Source: an uncultured Prevotellaceae bacterium
Lineage (GTDB): Bacteria; Bacteroidota; Bacteroidia; Bacteroidales; Bacteroidaceae
DNA: 6,701 nt
Reading direction: 5' to 3'
NCBI GenBank assembly: GCA_902775075.1
Contig: CACYKX010000172.1
Coordinates: 1 to 6,701 of the forward strand
Shown here: positions 4,446 to 6,701 of the stretch, piece after piece
Layout of the letters: every line of letters begins with the position of its first letter
How positions within the stretch are numbered: position 1 is the first letter of the stretch
Notes under the pieces: model-generated
Told to the model about the DNA's origin: nothing
The model's input: the letters and a program-made list of their open reading frames with translations, nothing else
Database searches by the model: none
Program-made: the position numbers and the translations under genes

Positions 4446-4928
4446 TCATTCTATGTTGAGAGAATTAAGGAAGTCATTTATCATCGCTATTTTCCGCTTT
4501 TTACTTCCCCATCCTGATTCTTTTTCAATGTCTTCTTTGAGTTTGGTTAGCTGTTCTTTGAGAGCTGTCAACTCATGGTCTCTATTATTGACCTTTTTCT
4601 GCAAATCATCCAACAGAGGCAAAGCTTGCTGACGATTTGCAAAGTCTGTCATGAAAGATTTGAGGGAGTGACGGAATGCCTGTTCTTCCTCGGTCTGCTT
4701 CACGGCTGCTTCCAGTCTGGCCGTGAGCTGTGACAGAGGAACGGCAGTTTCTTTCTCGAATGCCCACACGTCCATGTCCAATCCTGTCTGTTCAAAGTAT
4801 GCGAGAGCCTTCTCCACAAACGATTTTCGTGTAAGATTATGCTCCTTCACATATTTGTCAAGTCTATCAGCGGTATTTTTCTCGATGAAGATGGTCGAGC
4901 CTTCCCGCTTTTTCTTTTCATTATCCAT
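4446..4928 (-). CDS. Ribbon-helix-helix DNA-binding protein with coiled coil
   Basis: A 160-residue protein. Residues 11-47 fit a ribbon-helix-helix: the beta strand STIFIE (11-16), helix A TADRLDKYVKEH (19-30), and helix B after NLTRKSFVEKALAYFEQ. From about 66 to 137 it is strongly charged and helical with heptad-like leucines (LLDDLQKKV, LTALKEQLTKLKEDI), a likely coiled coil. A short C-terminal domain follows (KIAMINDFLNSL). RHH proteins of small plasmids act in copy control, partition or as relaxosome accessories (MobC-like). The long coiled coil argues for a protein that bridges sites or partners more than a simple repressor. It lies 105 bp downstream of the replication gene, and the gap holds repeated TATAGCA motifs that it may bind. 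The ATG at 4928 has an A/T-rich leader. The gene looks intact; the exact role is not determined. Confidence 0.7.
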   Translation of the reverse strand: MDNEKKKREGSTIFIEKNTADRLDKYVKEHNLTRKSFVEKALAYFEQTGLDMDVWAFEKETAVPLSQLTARLEAAVKQTEEEQAFRHSLKSFMTDFANRQQALPLLDDLQKKVNNRDHELTALKEQLTKLKEDIEKESGWGSKKRKIAMINDFLNSLNIE

Positions 4929-4970
4929 ATATTATTGTAATACAGAGATTTATATTTTGTTGATATATTT

Positions 4971-5022
4971 TTGCTATAACGAAAATATAGCAATTTTATT
5001 GCAAATATTGCAGAATATAGCA
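4971..5022. promoter_or_regulatory. Inverted and direct TATAGCA repeats upstream of the RHH gene (possible operator)
   Basis: TTGCTATA (4971-4978) and TATAGCAA (4986-4993) form an 8-bp inverted repeat with a 7-bp gap. TATAGCA recurs at 5016-5022, and TGCAA-ATA-TTGCA (5000-5012) is a further small palindrome. All fall in the 105-bp gap between the replication-gene stop and the RHH start. This placement suits an operator for the RHH protein; no consensus promoter elements were clear here. Confidence 0.45.
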
Positions 5023-5033
5023 CATTATATTTT

Positions 5034-6701
5034 CTACTTGTCTTTCTGCTTTTTTCTCACAGCTTCATTGAACTCCCTCAAAGCCTCCTGCATATCTTCA
5101 TCAGACTTTATCTGATCAGAATCTAACATTATCATTCCGTCCTGATAGTTGATGAACTTATACTCTTTGGCAGGTTCTTTCTTCTCTACTACATCATCAG
5201 ATTCCCCTATTGGTAAGGAAGCAACTTTGGTTCTTTTCTGCCGTTCCCATTGTTTTTCAGCAATTTTATTTGTACCGTCCCACCATTTCCAAACAGTCTT
5301 ACGGTCAAGTCCTAAGTCACGAGCACAAGCGGATTTATTCTTTGAATCAGGATGTCTTTTACGCCATTGCGTAATTCTCTGAGCTTTCTTGCTATTCTCT
5401 ACGTTGACAAAGCTTTCCTTATGTCTGCCATTATGTGCATCCCATCTCTCTTTATGTCCACGTTCTCGCCTAAAATCTCTCAGTAAGCGAGCCTCTTCTA
5501 AATGCTCCTCCTGCTTCCGACCATTACGTCTGTTCCGCTCAATATGAAGCAGCGTCGTTGCTTCAATGGTATGTATCGGCCATTTGTTATAGTTGTTGTC
5601 ATAAGCCTTCATAGCGTCATCCACATCCTCTACAGAGAAATGGTTATCCTCTTCCTCTGTATAGGAATCCATCTTATCTACAAGGCTGCACGCATCGGAA
5701 TACACCTCTTCACGAGGAATATCACATTTCACAGCATATACCACAAGTGTAAGTATGCACCAGTATCTGTGATGTACCTTAATTTCGTCATCAGTATCAC
5801 GGAGCCTCTGTAACCACCAGTCATACACATCACGTTTTACGTGCCACTTTCTGCCTACACGTTCTTTACGAAGGATTCTTGCAGCATACCACTCCGGCCA
5901 TTCTTCCTTTGCCTTTTCCATGGGTGTCCGATCAGGATTATATGTTGGAGCCTTATGCAGCTGCTTCAACTCGATTTCCGAAAGTTTGAATGCAGAAAGA
6001 TATCCATTCAACTTCTCAACAGAATATACAGGAGCTTCTAAAATATGAAAGCACCGTATAACTTCACCAAATTTAGTGAGTGTCCCTGGTAAGCGGAATC
6101 CTTGGAATACACTTTGATGTTGCCTATCCTCATAGATAGAAGTCTTGTCATTCCAAATGAGGTTTGTCAAGCCGTGCTTTAGTTTATTCAATATAGGAAG
6201 ATTCTCTTGATATAGGGGCATCGGCTTGTCGAGTAGGTAATATAAGTGTAATCCATGTCCAGAAGAAGTGATGATATTGGCCATGGGCATATAGTCGTCC
6301 TGCATCATTCGGACGAGGGTACGGAGCTGCTTTAACCCAACGCCATCCAAATCGAAGCCAAAAGCGTAGAGAAATCTGGCATTGACGGACGTGTTGGTTC
6401 TACCCACATATGTAATAGGAGCCAACAGCGCAAACTGTCGTCCTTCAATAAAAGACATAGTCTCTTCATCATCCTTTAGTATGATTCGGTGATGCCCTTT
6501 CTTGTTTTCAGAGTAGAAGAGGACAGGATTGTATCTCCAACAGCTATAGCCACGATAGTCAATGTCCTTTACACCGGCTTTCTTCTGCTTTAACCAGAGC
6601 TGATACTCATCGCTCATGATGCCCTCGAACGGAACCACATCATTGTTATTTTCAATCTTCCTCTCAAAGATCCAGGCAAGAAACTCCCGACAGTCAATTT
6701 C
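5034..6701 (-). CDS. Plasmid replication protein with AEP (Prim-Pol) primase domain and C-terminal helix-turn-helix
   Basis: This is the likely initiator/primase of the replicon. Numbered from ATG 312 on the circle (626 residues), the AEP signatures are clear: the acidic motif FGFDLDG with D188 and D190, the SGHGLHLYY motif with H223 (the 'sxH' motif), and a downstream QGFRLPGTLTKFG segment around 271-283 that matches the third conserved region of plasmid and phage Prim-Pol proteins. In this family the acidic residues bind catalytic metal and the His contacts the nucleotide. A charged helical region (about 340-500) resembles primase C-terminal domains. A helix-turn-helix follows at about 525-545 (KSACARDLGLDRKTVWKWW), which could bind the origin. 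The tail is acidic and then lysine-rich. No Walker A motif is present, so there is no fused helicase, unlike many AEP replication proteins. It is the longest gene and leads the minus-strand backbone; the RHH gene begins 105 bp past its stop. A GTG at 6638 would be a false start caused by the window end. Function is inferred from motifs. Confidence 0.85.
   Translation of the reverse strand, partial: EIDCREFLAWIFERKIENNNDVVPFEGIMSDEYQLWLKQKKAGVKDIDYRGYSCWRYNPVLFYSENKKGHHRIILKDDEETMSFIEGRQFALLAPITYVGRTNTSVNARFLYAFGFDLDGVGLKQLRTLVRMMQDDYMPMANIITSSGHGLHLYYLLDKPMPLYQENLPILNKLKHGLTNLIWNDKTSIYEDRQHQSVFQGFRLPGTLTKFGEVIRCFHILEAPVYSVEKLNGYLSAFKLSEIELKQLHKAPTYNPDRTPMEKAKEEWPEWYAARILRKERVGRKWHVKRDVYDWWLQRLRDTDDEIKVHHRYWCILTLVVYAVKCDIPREEVYSDACSLVDKMDSYTEEEDNHFSVEDVDDAMKAYDNNYNKWPIHTIEATTLLHIERNRRNGRKQEEHLEEARLLRDFRRERGHKERWDAHNGRHKESFVNVENSKKAQRITQWRKRHPDSKNKSACARDLGLDRKTVWKWWDGTNKIAEKQWERQKRTKVASLPIGESDDVVEKKEPAKEYKFINYQDGMIMLDSDQIKSDEDMQEALREFNEAVRKKQKDK
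6603..6701. repeat. Right copy of the 99-bp terminal repeat (circular overlap)
   Basis: Identical to 1-99. It should be trimmed when the molecule is closed, after which the replication gene runs uninterrupted from 312 through the join to 5034. Confidence 0.95.

Noticed and set aside
5149..6041. Several plus-strand open frames opposite the replication gene
   Set aside because: All are antisense shadows of a strongly supported 626-residue protein with recognisable motifs.
5034..6638. GTG at 6638 as the start of the replication gene
   Set aside because: It appears only because the window ends; on the circle the frame is open upstream to an ATG at 312.
1..6701. tRNA, rRNA, transposase or integrase genes, resistance genes
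   Set aside because: None was recognised on either strand; no insertion-sequence terminal repeats with a transposase frame are present.

Overview
The window reads as one complete small circular replicon. The first 99 bases recur exactly at the end (1-99 = 6603-6701), so the molecule would close into a 6602-bp circle, and a long minus-strand gene reads straight across the join. The host is most likely a gut-type member of the Bacteroidota (Bacteroides, Parabacteroides, Prevotella or a relative). The sequence is AT-rich, the start codons lie behind A/T-rich leaders without Shine-Dalgarno motifs, one promoter matches the Bacteroides TTTG / TAnnTTTG pattern with the right spacing, and the ATPase and Mob/Pre-like protein are of types common in that phylum. 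The host call is an inference from these signs.

Layout. A minus-strand backbone runs from the replication gene (ATG at 312, across the join, to a stop at 5034; 626 residues). It continues through a ribbon-helix-helix/coiled-coil protein (4928-4446), a small frameshifted gene (4400-4159), a winged-helix protein (3870-3481) and a MobV-like protein (3083-2400). The only convincing plus-strand gene is an AAA+ ATPase with a C-terminal winged helix (1120-2253). It lies behind an 807-bp non-coding stretch that carries three copies of a degenerate repeat.

How it may work. The replication protein has an archaeo-eukaryotic primase (AEP/Prim-Pol) core with a DxD motif and an SGHGxH motif, followed by a helical region and a helix-turn-helix. 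It has no helicase domain, so it would depend on host helicase and polymerase. The RHH and winged-helix proteins look like DNA-binding copy-control, partition or relaxosome accessories, and each has palindromic sites just upstream of its own start. The Mob protein aligns with pMV158 MobM-type relaxases but lacks the nucleophile position and three of the four metal ligands. It also stops at an in-frame TGA with 33 further open codons behind it, so mobilisation by its own relaxase is doubtful.

The most striking non-coding structures are three. Five copies of a 20-bp near-palindrome lie upstream of the Mob gene, one of them with compensatory changes in both arms. Four TTAGTAA/TTACTAA half-sites alternate at exactly 15-bp steps over the ATPase promoter. 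Two GC-rich folded regions (3253-3382 and 4070-4141) are candidates for an origin, oriT or regulatory RNA. None of the functional assignments beyond family level could be tested here.
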